Assembly (NCBI RefSeq): GCF_003347205.1
Contig: NZ_QQBJ01000007.1
Coordinates: forward strand, 206,846 to 270,845
Direction of reading: 5' to 3'
DNA length: 64,000 nucleotides
From: Mycolicibacterium moriokaense
GTDB lineage: Bacteria; Actinomycetota; Actinomycetes; Mycobacteriales; Mycobacteriaceae
Shown here: one piece after another, positions 17,702-25,496 of the stretch
How positions within the stretch are numbered: the stretch's first letter is position 1
Layout: every line of letters starts with the position of its first letter
Translations under genes and position numbers: made by a program
The notes under the pieces: model-generated
Told to the model about the DNA's origin: nothing
The model's database searches: none
What the model saw: the letters and a program-made list of their open reading frames with translations, nothing else

Positions 17702-18024
17702 GTGGACGACCAGTTGGGATGTCGGATCGAGGCGACGCTCGCGGTGATCGGCGGAAAGTGGAAGGCGGTGTTGATCTTTCACATGATGCGCGGTGGTCCG
17801 CATCGCTTCGCCGAACTCAGACGCAAGACGGGCGGAATCAGCGACCGGGTGCTCACTCGACAGCTCGCGAACTGGAGACCGATGGGGTTGTCCGGCGGGA
17901 GGTTTTCGCCGAGGTGCCACCGCGCGTCGAGTACTCGCTGACCGAGTACGGCGAATCGCTGCAACCGGTGACCGAGGCGATGTGTCAGGGGGGTAAGCGG
18001 CACATGGCCGAGGGGGCCGCGTAG
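17702..18024 (+). pseudogene. HxlR family regulator, frameshifted
   Basis: The GTG at 17702 opens a frame with the HxlR start, [20 protein letters not shown], and runs well until about residue 54. The expected QLRELE helix is then garbled. The matching continuation, [20 protein letters not shown], lies in the frame one base earlier and ends at 18024. The switch falls at about 17861-17866, where one missing base in CAGCTCGCGAACTGG would restore QLRELE. HxlR proteins usually regulate a divergent reductase. Here the divergent gene is also broken, so both may be decaying together. Confidence 0.75.
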
Positions 18025-18070
18025 CCGCCCCCGCCGGCGGCGATGACACCGCCGCGAAATTGGTCGCCTG

Positions 18071-18682
18071 TCAGGCTGTGGAGCGCAGTGACCCGATCCC
18101 GACGTCGAGCGCGGCCTCCAGATAGCCGATGTCGCCCGTCGCCAGCAGCACGCCGACGCCACCTTGAATGCCCGCAAGCAGGGCCGCGGCGACCCGGTCT
18201 GCGTCCAGCCGCGCGTCTGCCCTGTGCACGCTTTGCATATGCCGGACGCCGTGCGCGATCTCTCTGTGCCACTTGTCCATCAACGCAGACGTGACGGCCT
18301 GCGCGCCCGGTGTGGTGCGGCCGATCTCAGACATCAACACCGCCAGCGGGCAGTGCTGACCCTGGTGCCGGTACCGGTCCACCACCGCGTCGCGCCATCG
18401 CTGCCACGCGGCCCAGGAAGTCAGTTCGCCCAGATATGGCTGCTGGTCGTCGAGCACCATCTGCGCCTCGTACTCGGCCACCGCCAGGAGGAGTTGCTCT
18501 TTGCCGCCGGGGAAGTAGTGGAACAGTTGGCTCTTCGAGGTGTGAGTACGCGCAAGGATGTCGTCCAGGGTTGCGACGGATATGCCCGCTTCGCGGATCT
18601 CGGCCGCCGCGCCCTCCACGATGCGTTGGCGCGTCGCCCGTCCCTTGGCCGTCAGATTGTGGACTTGCGGGTCCATTTTCAT
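18071..18682 (-). CDS. TetR family transcriptional regulator
   Basis: This 203-residue TetR has the HTH LDDILARTHTSKSQLFHYFP followed by GGKEQL and a C-terminal domain with HCPLAVLMSEIG, which resembles the TetR_C_33/AcrR-like branch. Starts at 18682, 18676 or 18703 are possible; the last would overlap the divergent SDR. A 16-bp perfect palindrome (18695-18710) lies exactly at the divergent starts and is its likely operator. It probably represses itself and the SDR. Confidence 0.85.
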   Translation of the reverse strand: MKMDPQVHNLTAKGRATRQRIVEGAAAEIREAGISVATLDDILARTHTSKSQLFHYFPGGKEQLLLAVAEYEAQMVLDDQQPYLGELTSWAAWQRWRDAVVDRYRHQGQHCPLAVLMSEIGRTTPGAQAVTSALMDKWHREIAHGVRHMQSVHRADARLDADRVAAALLAGIQGGVGVLLATGDIGYLEAALDVGIGSLRSTA

Positions 18683-18694
18683 CGGCGGAGCATC

Positions 18695-18710
18695 TGGACT
18701 CATGAGTCCA
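18695..18710. promoter_or_regulatory. 16-bp palindromic TetR operator TGGACTCATGAGTCCA
   Basis: TGGACTCATGAGTCCA is a perfect 16-bp palindrome. It contains the ATG of the SDR (18702-18704) and lies 13 bp upstream of the TetR start. TGGACT-N-AGTCCA sites are a common form of actinobacterial TetR operators. Because it spans the start codon, repressor binding would block both genes at once. Confidence 0.7.
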
Positions 18711-19466
18711 AACAATACGCGGCTGGCAGGCCGCACAGCACTGGTCACCGGGTCTACCGGCGGCCTCGGGGTGGCCATCGCGTCGGCGCTTGCCGCGGCG
18801 GGGGCATTCGTAGTCGTCAGCGGCCGTGATGAGTTACGCGGAGACTCCGTCGCCGCCGGTATCCGCGCCCGCGGTGGCGGCGCCGAGTTCGTCGCCGCGG
18901 ACATCGGTGTCGGGGAACCCGAGGTGAGGCGCCTCGCCGAAGAGGCAGCCGGTGCGGCAGGTGGGCACATCGACATCCTGGTGAACAACGCTGCGATGCT
19001 GCTGCTGCCGACGCCGACCGCCGATGTGCCCGAACAGATCCTTCGCGACGCATTCGGTGTCAATGTGTCCGCACCGTTCCTGCTCACCGGCCTCATCGCG
19101 CCCGCGATGGCCCGGCGAGGACACGGCGCCGTGGTCAACATCGGTTCGATCACCGGACTGCGCGGCAGCGATGGTTCGGCCGTTTACGAGGCCAACAAGG
19201 CGTCGATCCACTCGCTGACCCGGTCATGGGCGGCCGAATACGGGCCGTCGGGCGTGCGGGTGAACGCCGTTGCGCCGGGTCCGATCGCGACCGAACGCCA
19301 GGCGGAGTTCGCGGCGCACGTAGCGCCGATACTGGCCCGCATCCCTTCGCGCCGGATGAGCACACCGGATGAGGTTGCCGCCGCGGTCGTCTTTCTAGCC
19401 GGCGACGACGCCGCGAACATCCATGGTGCTGTGCTCAGCGTGGACGGCGGATGGGCAGCGGTTTAG
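18702..19466 (+). CDS. SDR family NAD(P)-dependent oxidoreductase
   Basis: This 254-residue classical short-chain dehydrogenase has the cofactor motif TGSTGGLG (residues about 16-23) and NNAAM. The catalytic Ser is in NIGSITG, the YxxxK is YEANK, and the C-terminus is the typical VDGGWAAV. The substrate is unknown. It is divergent from a TetR that probably represses it. It ends 20 bp before a KstR-type box and the DUF3556 gene, so it may or may not be co-transcribed with that gene. Confidence 0.88.
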   Translation: MSPNNTRLAGRTALVTGSTGGLGVAIASALAAAGAFVVVSGRDELRGDSVAAGIRARGGGAEFVAADIGVGEPEVRRLAEEAAGAAGGHIDILVNNAAMLLLPTPTADVPEQILRDAFGVNVSAPFLLTGLIAPAMARRGHGAVVNIGSITGLRGSDGSAVYEANKASIHSLTRSWAAEYGPSGVRVNAVAPGPIATERQAEFAAHVAPILARIPSRRMSTPDEVAAAVVFLAGDDAANIHGAVLSVDGGWAAV

Positions 19467-19486
19467 AACAACGCCTGTCCCAGCGT

Positions 19487-19500
19487 TAGAACACGTTCTA
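19487..19500 (+). promoter_or_regulatory. KstR-type operator TAGAACACGTTCTA
   Basis: TAGAACACGTTCTA matches the published KstR consensus TNNAACNNGTTNNA at every fixed position. KstR is the mycobacterial TetR repressor of cholesterol catabolism genes. The box is 12 bp upstream of the DUF3556 ATG and 20 bp after the SDR stop, so it would overlap the promoter. A half-site, TTTAGAAC, lies nearby at 19462-19469. KstR itself is not in this window. Confidence 0.7.
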
Positions 19501-19512
19501 GTCTGGGTGGTC

Positions 19513-21282
19513 ATGGGATTCCTGAAACCGGACATGCCCGTCGTCGACTTCGCCGAGTGGAGCAAGGGCACGCGCTCGGAGAAGATCCGCCCGATGGCCC
19601 AGCACTGGGCCGAGGTCGGCTTCGGCACGCCGGTGGTGATGCACCTGTTCTACGTGGTCAAGATCCTGCTCTACATCCTGGGCGGCTGGTTGTTCGCACT
19701 GGCCACCACCGGGGTCGACGGGTTCACCAATGTGGCGCAGTGGTGGACCGAGCCGATCGTCTTCGAGAAGGTGGTGCTCTACACCATGCTCTTCGAGGTG
19801 ATCGGCCTCGGCTGCGGCTTCGGGCCGCTGAACAACCGATTCTTCCCGCCGCTGGGCTCGATCCTGTACTGGTTGCGGCCCAACACCATTCGGCTGCCGC
19901 CCTGGCCGAACCGGGTGCCGCTGACAAAGGGCACCGCCCGCACCCCGATCGACGTCGCGCTGTACGGGGCGCTGCTGGTGATACTGGTGGTCGCGCTGGT
20001 CTCCAACGGCACGGGACCGATACCTGCGCTCGGCACCGAGATCGGTGTGCTGCCGATGTGGCAGATCTGGACCATCCTCGGCCTGCTGGCGGTCGCCGGG
20101 CTACGGGACAAGGTGATCTTCCTGGCCGCGCGCGGCGAGGTGTACGGCTCGTTCACGGTGGCGTTTCTGTTCGCCGGCTACGGCGTCGACCTGATCATCG
20201 CGGCCAAGCTGGTGTGCGTCGCGATCTGGATGGGCGCCGCGACGTCGAAGCTGAACAAGCACTTCCCGTTCGTGATCTCGACGATGATGTCGAACAACCC
20301 GCTGATCCGGACGAAATGGCTGAAGCGCAAGTTCTTCGAGCGCTTTCCCGACGATCTGCGCCCGGGGCGGGTGTCGCGGGTCATCGCGCACTTCTCCACC
20401 GCGATCGAGATGCTGGTGCCGCTGGCGCTGTTGTTCTCCCACGGCGGCTGGCCGACGGCCATCGCGGCGTTCGTGATGCTCTGCTTCCATTTCGGCATCC
20501 TGTCGGCGATCCCGATGGGAGTTCCGTTGGAGTGGAACGTCTTCATGATGTTCTCGGTCATCGCGTTGTTCGTCGGGCATGCCGAAGTCGGGCTGTCGGA
20601 CATGACCACCCCGCTGCCCGTGCTGCTGTTCGCGCTGCTCGCCACCATCGTCGTGCTCGGAAACCTCTTCCCGCGCAAGATCTCGTTTCTGCCGGGCATG
20701 CGGTACTACGCGGGCAACTGGGACACGTCGTGGTGGTGCATCAAGCCGTCGGCCAACGAGAAGATCGACCGCGGCCTGGTCGCGATCGCGAGCATGCCGG
20801 CGTCGCAGCTGGAGAAGTTCTACGGCAGCCAAGAGCAGGCGATGATCTACCTCTACAAGGGATATGCGTTCCGCGGCTTCAACTCTCACGGCAAGGCACT
20901 GCTGACCCTCGTGCACAACGTGTTGGCGGGTCGTAACGAGGACGACTACGTCATCACCGAGGGGGAGCGGCTGTGCAGCACGGCGATCGGGTGGAACTTC
21001 GGCGACGGCCACATGCACAACGAGCAGCTGATCAACGCAATGCAGGAACGCTGCGGTTTCGAGCCGGGCGAGGTGCGGGTGATCCTGCTCGATGCGCAGC
21101 CGATTCATCGACAGCGCCAGGAATACCGCCTGGTCGACGCGGCGACGGGGGAGTTCGAGCGAGGCTATGTGAACGTCGCCGACATGGTGACGGGCCAACC
21201 ATGGAGCGACGACATCCCCGTGCACGTCGAATGGTCTTCTAAACCATCGAGTCTGCGCACAGATCGCGAAACGAGCCCATAA
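19513..21282 (+). CDS. DUF3556 transmembrane protein
   Basis: This 589-residue mycobacterial membrane protein of the DUF3556 type has about eight to ten hydrophobic segments in its first 400 residues, with motifs PPLGSILYWLRP and NWDTSWWCIKP, then a soluble C-terminal domain of about 170 residues with His-rich GDGHMHNEQL. No biochemical role is known to me. The ATG at 19513 is chosen because the protein then starts MGFLKPDMPVVDF. A KstR-type box just upstream links it to sterol-responsive control. Its last codons lie inside a long hairpin (21244-21307). Confidence 0.8.
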   Translation: MGFLKPDMPVVDFAEWSKGTRSEKIRPMAQHWAEVGFGTPVVMHLFYVVKILLYILGGWLFALATTGVDGFTNVAQWWTEPIVFEKVVLYTMLFEVIGLGCGFGPLNNRFFPPLGSILYWLRPNTIRLPPWPNRVPLTKGTARTPIDVALYGALLVILVVALVSNGTGPIPALGTEIGVLPMWQIWTILGLLAVAGLRDKVIFLAARGEVYGSFTVAFLFAGYGVDLIIAAKLVCVAIWMGAATSKLNKHFPFVISTMMSNNPLIRTKWLKRKFFERFPDDLRPGRVSRVIAHFSTAIEMLVPLALLFSHGGWPTAIAAFVMLCFHFGILSAIPMGVPLEWNVFMMFSVIALFVGHAEVGLSDMTTPLPVLLFALLATIVVLGNLFPRKISFLPGMRYYAGNWDTSWWCIKPSANEKIDRGLVAIASMPASQLEKFYGSQEQAMIYLYKGYAFRGFNSHGKALLTLVHNVLAGRNEDDYVITEGERLCSTAIGWNFGDGHMHNEQLINAMQERCGFEPGEVRVILLDAQPIHRQRQEYRLVDAATGEFERGYVNVADMVTGQPWSDDIPVHVEWSSKPSSLRTDRETSP

Positions 21283-21307
21283 CGCGATCTCCCCGCAGAA
21301 TCGATGG
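21244..21307. terminator. Long imperfect hairpin between convergent genes
   Basis: Three stacked stems are visible: CCATCGA/TCGATGG (21244-21250, 21301-21307), TCTGCG/CGCAGA (21252-21257, 21294-21299) and AGATCGCG/CGCGATCT (21261-21268, 21283-21290). They are separated by 1- and 3-base symmetric mismatches and close on a 14-base loop. It covers the DUF3556 stop and lies just after the GntR gene that converges on it. It is probably a two-way terminator without a U-tract. Confidence 0.6.
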
Positions 21308-21311
21308 GCTG

Positions 21312-22109
21312 CTAGCCGACGACGTCGCGGACCTTGACGGTCTCGAGCCCCTTCAGCAGCAGGTTGCGCGTGGTGTCGAGGTGCTTGCGCCAGTGCGCTT
21401 CGGCCGCCGCGGCATCACCGGAGCGCATGAACTCCATCAGCCGGTGGTAGGACCGCATCACCTTCTCGTAGTCGGCCTTCGACACCGGGCGGCGCTCCTT
21501 GAAGACGAAAGCCATGTGCCGCACCTGGATTTCGTGCAGCATGCCGGCCATCATGCCCAGCGTCGCATTTCCGGACAGCTCGACGAGCCTGCGATGAAAC
21601 TCTCCCGTCGTCTCCGCGAGTCGTCCGGACTGCCAGCCCGCCGGGATGGTCTCGTCCAGCATGCGATCGAGTGCGTCGAAGGCATCGGTGGTGCCGGCCT
21701 CGGTGAGCAGCCGCACCGCCATCGGCTCGATTCCCGAGCGGGCGGTCATCACGTCCGAGATCGTGGCGCCGGACAGTTCGAGCAGCAGCCCTGCGGGCCG
21801 GGCGACGATCTCGGGTCCAGGCACTCGCACGCGCGCGCCGGTGCGCGATCCGCGGCGCACCTCGACCAGTCGCTCGGACTCCAGCACGCGCACGGCTTCT
21901 CGCAGCGTGGGTCGGCTGACGCCGAAGTGGGCCATCAACTCGGCCTCGTTGGGCAGGTAGTCGCCCTCCTTGAGCTGGCCGTCGACCACCATCCGGCGTA
22001 GCGTGCCCGCGACCAGCTCAGCCGTCTTCGGCGAGCGGATCGGGGCGCCGCCGGCAGACGGGACCGCGTCGGGTCCGATCATCGGCGCCAACGGCGTACT
22101 GCGAGCCAC
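21312..22109 (-). CDS. GntR/FadR family regulator (FCD domain)
   Basis: This 265-residue regulator has an N-terminal winged HTH (LPNEAELMAHFGVSRPTLRE, then AVRVLESERLVEV) and a C-terminal FCD ligand domain with FHRRLVELSGNATL and a conserved His late in the domain, which usually binds a metal and a carboxylate or acyl ligand. The GTG at 22109 is 6 bp after AGGAG; a TTG two codons upstream would leave no spacing. It is divergent from the cyclase/ATPase gene. A motif in its promoter recurs before the thiolase operon, so it may control both. Confidence 0.85.
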   Translation of the reverse strand: MARSTPLAPMIGPDAVPSAGGAPIRSPKTAELVAGTLRRMVVDGQLKEGDYLPNEAELMAHFGVSRPTLREAVRVLESERLVEVRRGSRTGARVRVPGPEIVARPAGLLLELSGATISDVMTARSGIEPMAVRLLTEAGTTDAFDALDRMLDETIPAGWQSGRLAETTGEFHRRLVELSGNATLGMMAGMLHEIQVRHMAFVFKERRPVSKADYEKVMRSYHRLMEFMRSGDAAAAEAHWRKHLDTTRNLLLKGLETVKVRDVVG

Positions 22110-22165
22110 CACCAACTCCTGTTGTGCGTCAGGATCCCGGCCGGTGCCGGCCAGGTATACAACTC

Positions 22166-22186
22166 AGTAAACCATGTCGGATGGTT
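22166..22186. promoter_or_regulatory. Candidate GntR operator
   Basis: An inverted repeat AACCAT/ATGGTT (22170-22175 and 22181-22186) lies between the divergent GntR and cyclase genes. It overlaps AGTAAACCATGT (22166-22177), which matches 11 of 12 bases of AGTAAACCTTGT at 25419-25430 in front of the thiolase. A shared regulator is plausible. Which protein binds is inference. Confidence 0.4.
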
Positions 22187-22245
22187 GGCGCAGGTGGCTC
22201 TGCAAACTACCAGCGCAGCGGCGGTAGCGGTGACACCATACGGCC

Positions 22246-25200
22246 GTGGCGTGCACAGCCTGCGGCGCCGAGGTGTCGCCGACCGCCAAGTTCTGCAGCG
22301 AGTGCGGCGCGGCGATGTCCGCGGCGGCGGAGCCTGCTGAGTACAAGCAGGTGACGGTGTTGTTCGCCGACGTGGTGCACTCGATGGACATCGCCGCGGC
22401 GGTGGGCCCGGAACGGTTGCGCGAGATCATGGCGGAGGTCTTCGACCGGTCGGCCGCGATTGTCCGCCGGTACGACGGGACGGTCGACAAGTTCACCGGC
22501 GACGGGATCATGGCCGTGTTCGGCGCTCCGATTGCGTTGGAAGATCATGCGCTGCGTGCGTGCATGGCGGCGTTGGAGATCCAGGCCGAGGCGGCCGCGG
22601 TGGCCGCCGACGTCAGCGCCCGCGACGGCATCGGGCTGCGGCTGCGGATCGGGTTGAACTCGGGCCAGGTCATCGCGGGCGAAATCGGTTCCACCACGGC
22701 CGGTTACACCGCCGTCGGTGAAGAGGTCGGGATGGCACAGCGGATGGAGGCAGCTGCGCCGCCTGGTGGTGTGATGTTGAGCGAGTCGACGGCGCGGCTG
22801 GTGGAGAGCCTCGTGGTGCTGGAAAGGCCTGAGCTGGTTGCCATCAAGGGATCCGATGCGCCGGTCGGTGCGAGACGGCTGTCGGCCATCGGCGAGCATC
22901 ACGCACGCAGACGCAGTGATTCGCCCCTCGTCGGCCGCGCCTGGGAACTCAACACTGTCACCTCACTTCTCGATGAGGCGGTCGGTGGCGCCGGCTGCGT
23001 GGTCACTGTCGTCGGGCCGCCCGGCATCGGCAAGAGTCGGCTGGTGCGCGAAGCGGTGGCGGCTGCGGCAGGTCGCGGGATCCCGGTGTTCACGACGTAT
23101 TGCGAGTCCCACACCACCGACGTCCCGTTCAACGTGATCGCGCGGCTGCTGCGAACGACCACCGGGGTCGGCGGAATGAGCCCTGACCAAGCGCGAGAAC
23201 GCATTCGGGCCAGGCTGGCGCAGGCCGACCCGGAAGATCTCCTGCTGGTCCACGACCTCCTGGGCATCGGTGATCCCGATGCCGCCTCACCCGATGTCGG
23301 ACCAGATGCGCGAGGCAGACGGTTGACGGCCCTGGTCAACAGCGCCGCGTTGGCTCAGCGGAGTCCGACTCTGGTGGTCATCGAGGATGCGCATTGGATC
23401 GACGCGGCGAGCGAATCCTTGCTTGCCGACTTCATGGCGGTCAGCGCCCAGGTGCCGTCGTTGATGCTGATCACCTATCGCTCCGAATACCACGGACTGT
23501 TGAGCCGGGTGCCCGGCGCGCAGACCATCTCCTTGCGACCGCTGACGGATACCCACACAACAGCGTTGACCACTGAATTGGTGGGCGCAGATGCTTCGCT
23601 TTCCGGCCTGGTCGAACGTGTGGTCCACCGCGCCGCGGGAAATCCGTTCTTCGCAGAGGAGATGGTCCGCGATCTGTCCGAACGCGGGGTACTCGACGGC
23701 GAACCCGGCGCGTACATGGTTCGCGGACCGGTCGACGACGTGGATGTTCCGGCCAACCTGCAGTCGACCATCGCCGCCCGGATAGACCGGCTGCCCGCCC
23801 CCGCCAAGAAAGCCCTCAACGCCGCATCGGTGATCGGGCTGCGGTTCGACGTCGACCTGCTTGACGAACTGATCGACGACGCGGCGCTCAGGCCTTTAGT
23901 CGCAGCCGAACTCGTCGACCAGGTGGCGTTCAGCGAACCGGCGGAGTACGCATTCAGGCATCCGCTCACCCGTACCGTCGCGTACGAATCTCAACTGAAA
24001 TCGGATCGTGCACAACTTCATCGCCTGCTCGCGGCCGCGATCGAGGCGCGCGGCGGCACTGACGAGAATGCTGCGTTGATCGCCCAGCATCTCGCGGCCG
24101 CGGGCGATCTGCATGCGGCTTTCGGCTGGCATATGCGCGCTGCGACCTGGTCGACATTCCGCAATTTCGCTGCTGCACAGTCGAGTTGGACACGAGCACG
24201 CGACGTTGCGGATCTTCTACCCGAGCATGATCCAGACCGGCCGAGGATGCGGATCGCCCCGCGTGCTCTGCTGTGCGCCAACGAATATCGAATCCGTTCC
24301 GGTCACCCGGACATTGCCTTCGCTGAACTCAAGGAGTTGTGCAGCGTCGCTGACGACCGCCGCTCGCTGGCTATCGGCCTGGCGGGTCTGGCGCTGGAAA
24401 ATCAGCTCAGCGGTCGCTTCCGGGTCGCATCCCGACTCGCGACGGAACTCGTCGCGCTCCTTGATTCAATCGGTGACCCGATATTGACCTGGGCGCTCTC
24501 TGTTGCGTACCTCAACATCAAGCTGGACGCGGGTCAGTTCACCGAGACGCTTCGATTGGCCCAACGGGTCATCGATCTCGGCGATGGGCCTGCGGGAGCA
24601 AACGGCGTGATGTCCGTATCCCCGCTGGCGAATGCAATCGCGATCAGCGGCACCGCCCGGTGGGCGATGGGCATGCCCGGGTGGCGGGATGACTTCGGCA
24701 CCGCGCTGGAGACGGCGTCGACTATTGCGCCGGCATTGCGCTCCGGCACCTTCTGGCTCGTCTACCTATTCGCCATTCCGAACGGCGTGCTGCTGTCGGA
24801 TGAGCGGGCCAGTGCTGAGATTGCGGAGATCGCCTCAGCTGCGGAGAGTTTCGGTGAACAGGTCGCCATCGACATGGCGCGTACCGCGCGCGGCATCACC
24901 CTTGTCCACCGGGGGGAGTCCGATCGCGACATCGGATTCAGGTTGCTCGAAGAATCGCATGACGCCGGTCTCGACAACCGCTATACGATTCCGGGCAACC
25001 TTCCTGTTGTGGCCATTCATGTGGCGCGAGAGCGCGCCCGCGCCGGCGACCTGGCAGACGGGATCGACATGGCGCGCAGCGTCGTCGACGGCTATTCACG
25101 CGACGGCGAGTTCATCTGGCTGCCGGTATCGACGGCGACGCTTGTCGAGCTGTTACTCGAGCGCGGCGCCGAGGCGGACCGCGCGGAGGCTGCAGACCGC

Positions 25201-25395
25201 ATTGCCGAGCTGGCTGCCACGCCCGCAGAACCCGGCTGCGTCCTCAAGCAGATCTGGCTGCTGCGACTGCGCGCCCTGCTCGCGCAGGCCGAAGGCGACG
25301 ACGCCACCTATCGCGAGCACCGCGACCGCTATCGGAAGATGGCCCACGACCTGGGCTTCGAGGGCCACATCCAATGGTCGGCGGAGCTGGTGTGA
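22246..25395 (+). CDS. Adenylate/guanylate cyclase-ATPase regulator with zinc ribbon
   Basis: This is a 1049-residue signalling protein. An N-terminal zinc ribbon (CTACG and CSECG) precedes a class III cyclase domain (about residues 30-200), with LFADVVHSM supplying one metal Asp and VDKFTGDGIM the other. A large P-loop ATPase follows with GPPGIGKSR, then a long helical, TPR-like region. In the cyclase domain the usual VNxAxR is VGMAQR, so the transition-state Asn is Gly and activity is doubtful. The GTG start is at 22246. It is monocistronic and divergent from GntR. Confidence 0.8.
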   Translation: MACTACGAEVSPTAKFCSECGAAMSAAAEPAEYKQVTVLFADVVHSMDIAAAVGPERLREIMAEVFDRSAAIVRRYDGTVDKFTGDGIMAVFGAPIALEDHALRACMAALEIQAEAAAVAADVSARDGIGLRLRIGLNSGQVIAGEIGSTTAGYTAVGEEVGMAQRMEAAAPPGGVMLSESTARLVESLVVLERPELVAIKGSDAPVGARRLSAIGEHHARRRSDSPLVGRAWELNTVTSLLDEAVGGAGCVVTVVGPPGIGKSRLVREAVAAAAGRGIPVFTTYCESHTTDVPFNVIARLLRTTTGVGGMSPDQARERIRARLAQADPEDLLLVHDLLGIGDPDAASPDVGPDARGRRLTALVNSAALAQRSPTLVVIEDAHWIDAASESLLADFMAVSAQVPSLMLITYRSEYHGLLSRVPGAQTISLRPLTDTHTTALTTELVGADASLSGLVERVVHRAAGNPFFAEEMVRDLSERGVLDGEPGAYMVRGPVDDVDVPANLQSTIAARIDRLPAPAKKALNAASVIGLRFDVDLLDELIDDAALRPLVAAELVDQVAFSEPAEYAFRHPLTRTVAYESQLKSDRAQLHRLLAAAIEARGGTDENAALIAQHLAAAGDLHAAFGWHMRAATWSTFRNFAAAQSSWTRARDVADLLPEHDPDRPRMRIAPRALLCANEYRIRSGHPDIAFAELKELCSVADDRRSLAIGLAGLALENQLSGRFRVASRLATELVALLDSIGDPILTWALSVAYLNIKLDAGQFTETLRLAQRVIDLGDGPAGANGVMSVSPLANAIAISGTARWAMGMPGWRDDFGTALETASTIAPALRSGTFWLVYLFAIPNGVLLSDERASAEIAEIASAAESFGEQVAIDMARTARGITLVHRGESDRDIGFRLLEESHDAGLDNRYTIPGNLPVVAIHVARERARAGDLADGIDMARSVVDGYSRDGEFIWLPVSTATLVELLLERGAEADRAEAADRIAELAATPAEPGCVLKQIWLLRLRALLAQAEGDDATYREHRDRYRKMAHDLGFEGHIQWSAELV

Positions 25396-25400
25396 TCTAC

Positions 25401-25430
25401 CAACCAGTAGGTTGACCTAGTAAACCTTGT
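25401..25430 (+). promoter_or_regulatory. Candidate operator upstream of the thiolase operon
   Basis: CAACC-AGTA-GGTTG (25401-25414) is a 5-bp inverted repeat. It is followed by AGTAAACCTTGT (25419-25430), similar to a block in the GntR promoter. Both lie in the 101 bp upstream of the thiolase ATG. They are likely regulator sites for the beta-oxidation pair. Confidence 0.4.
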
Positions 25431-25496
25431 TCCTCTACGTTCAAAGTGGACCTCTGTGGGGAGAGAACCCACCACAACCTTCGAAGGAGAAGTGTC

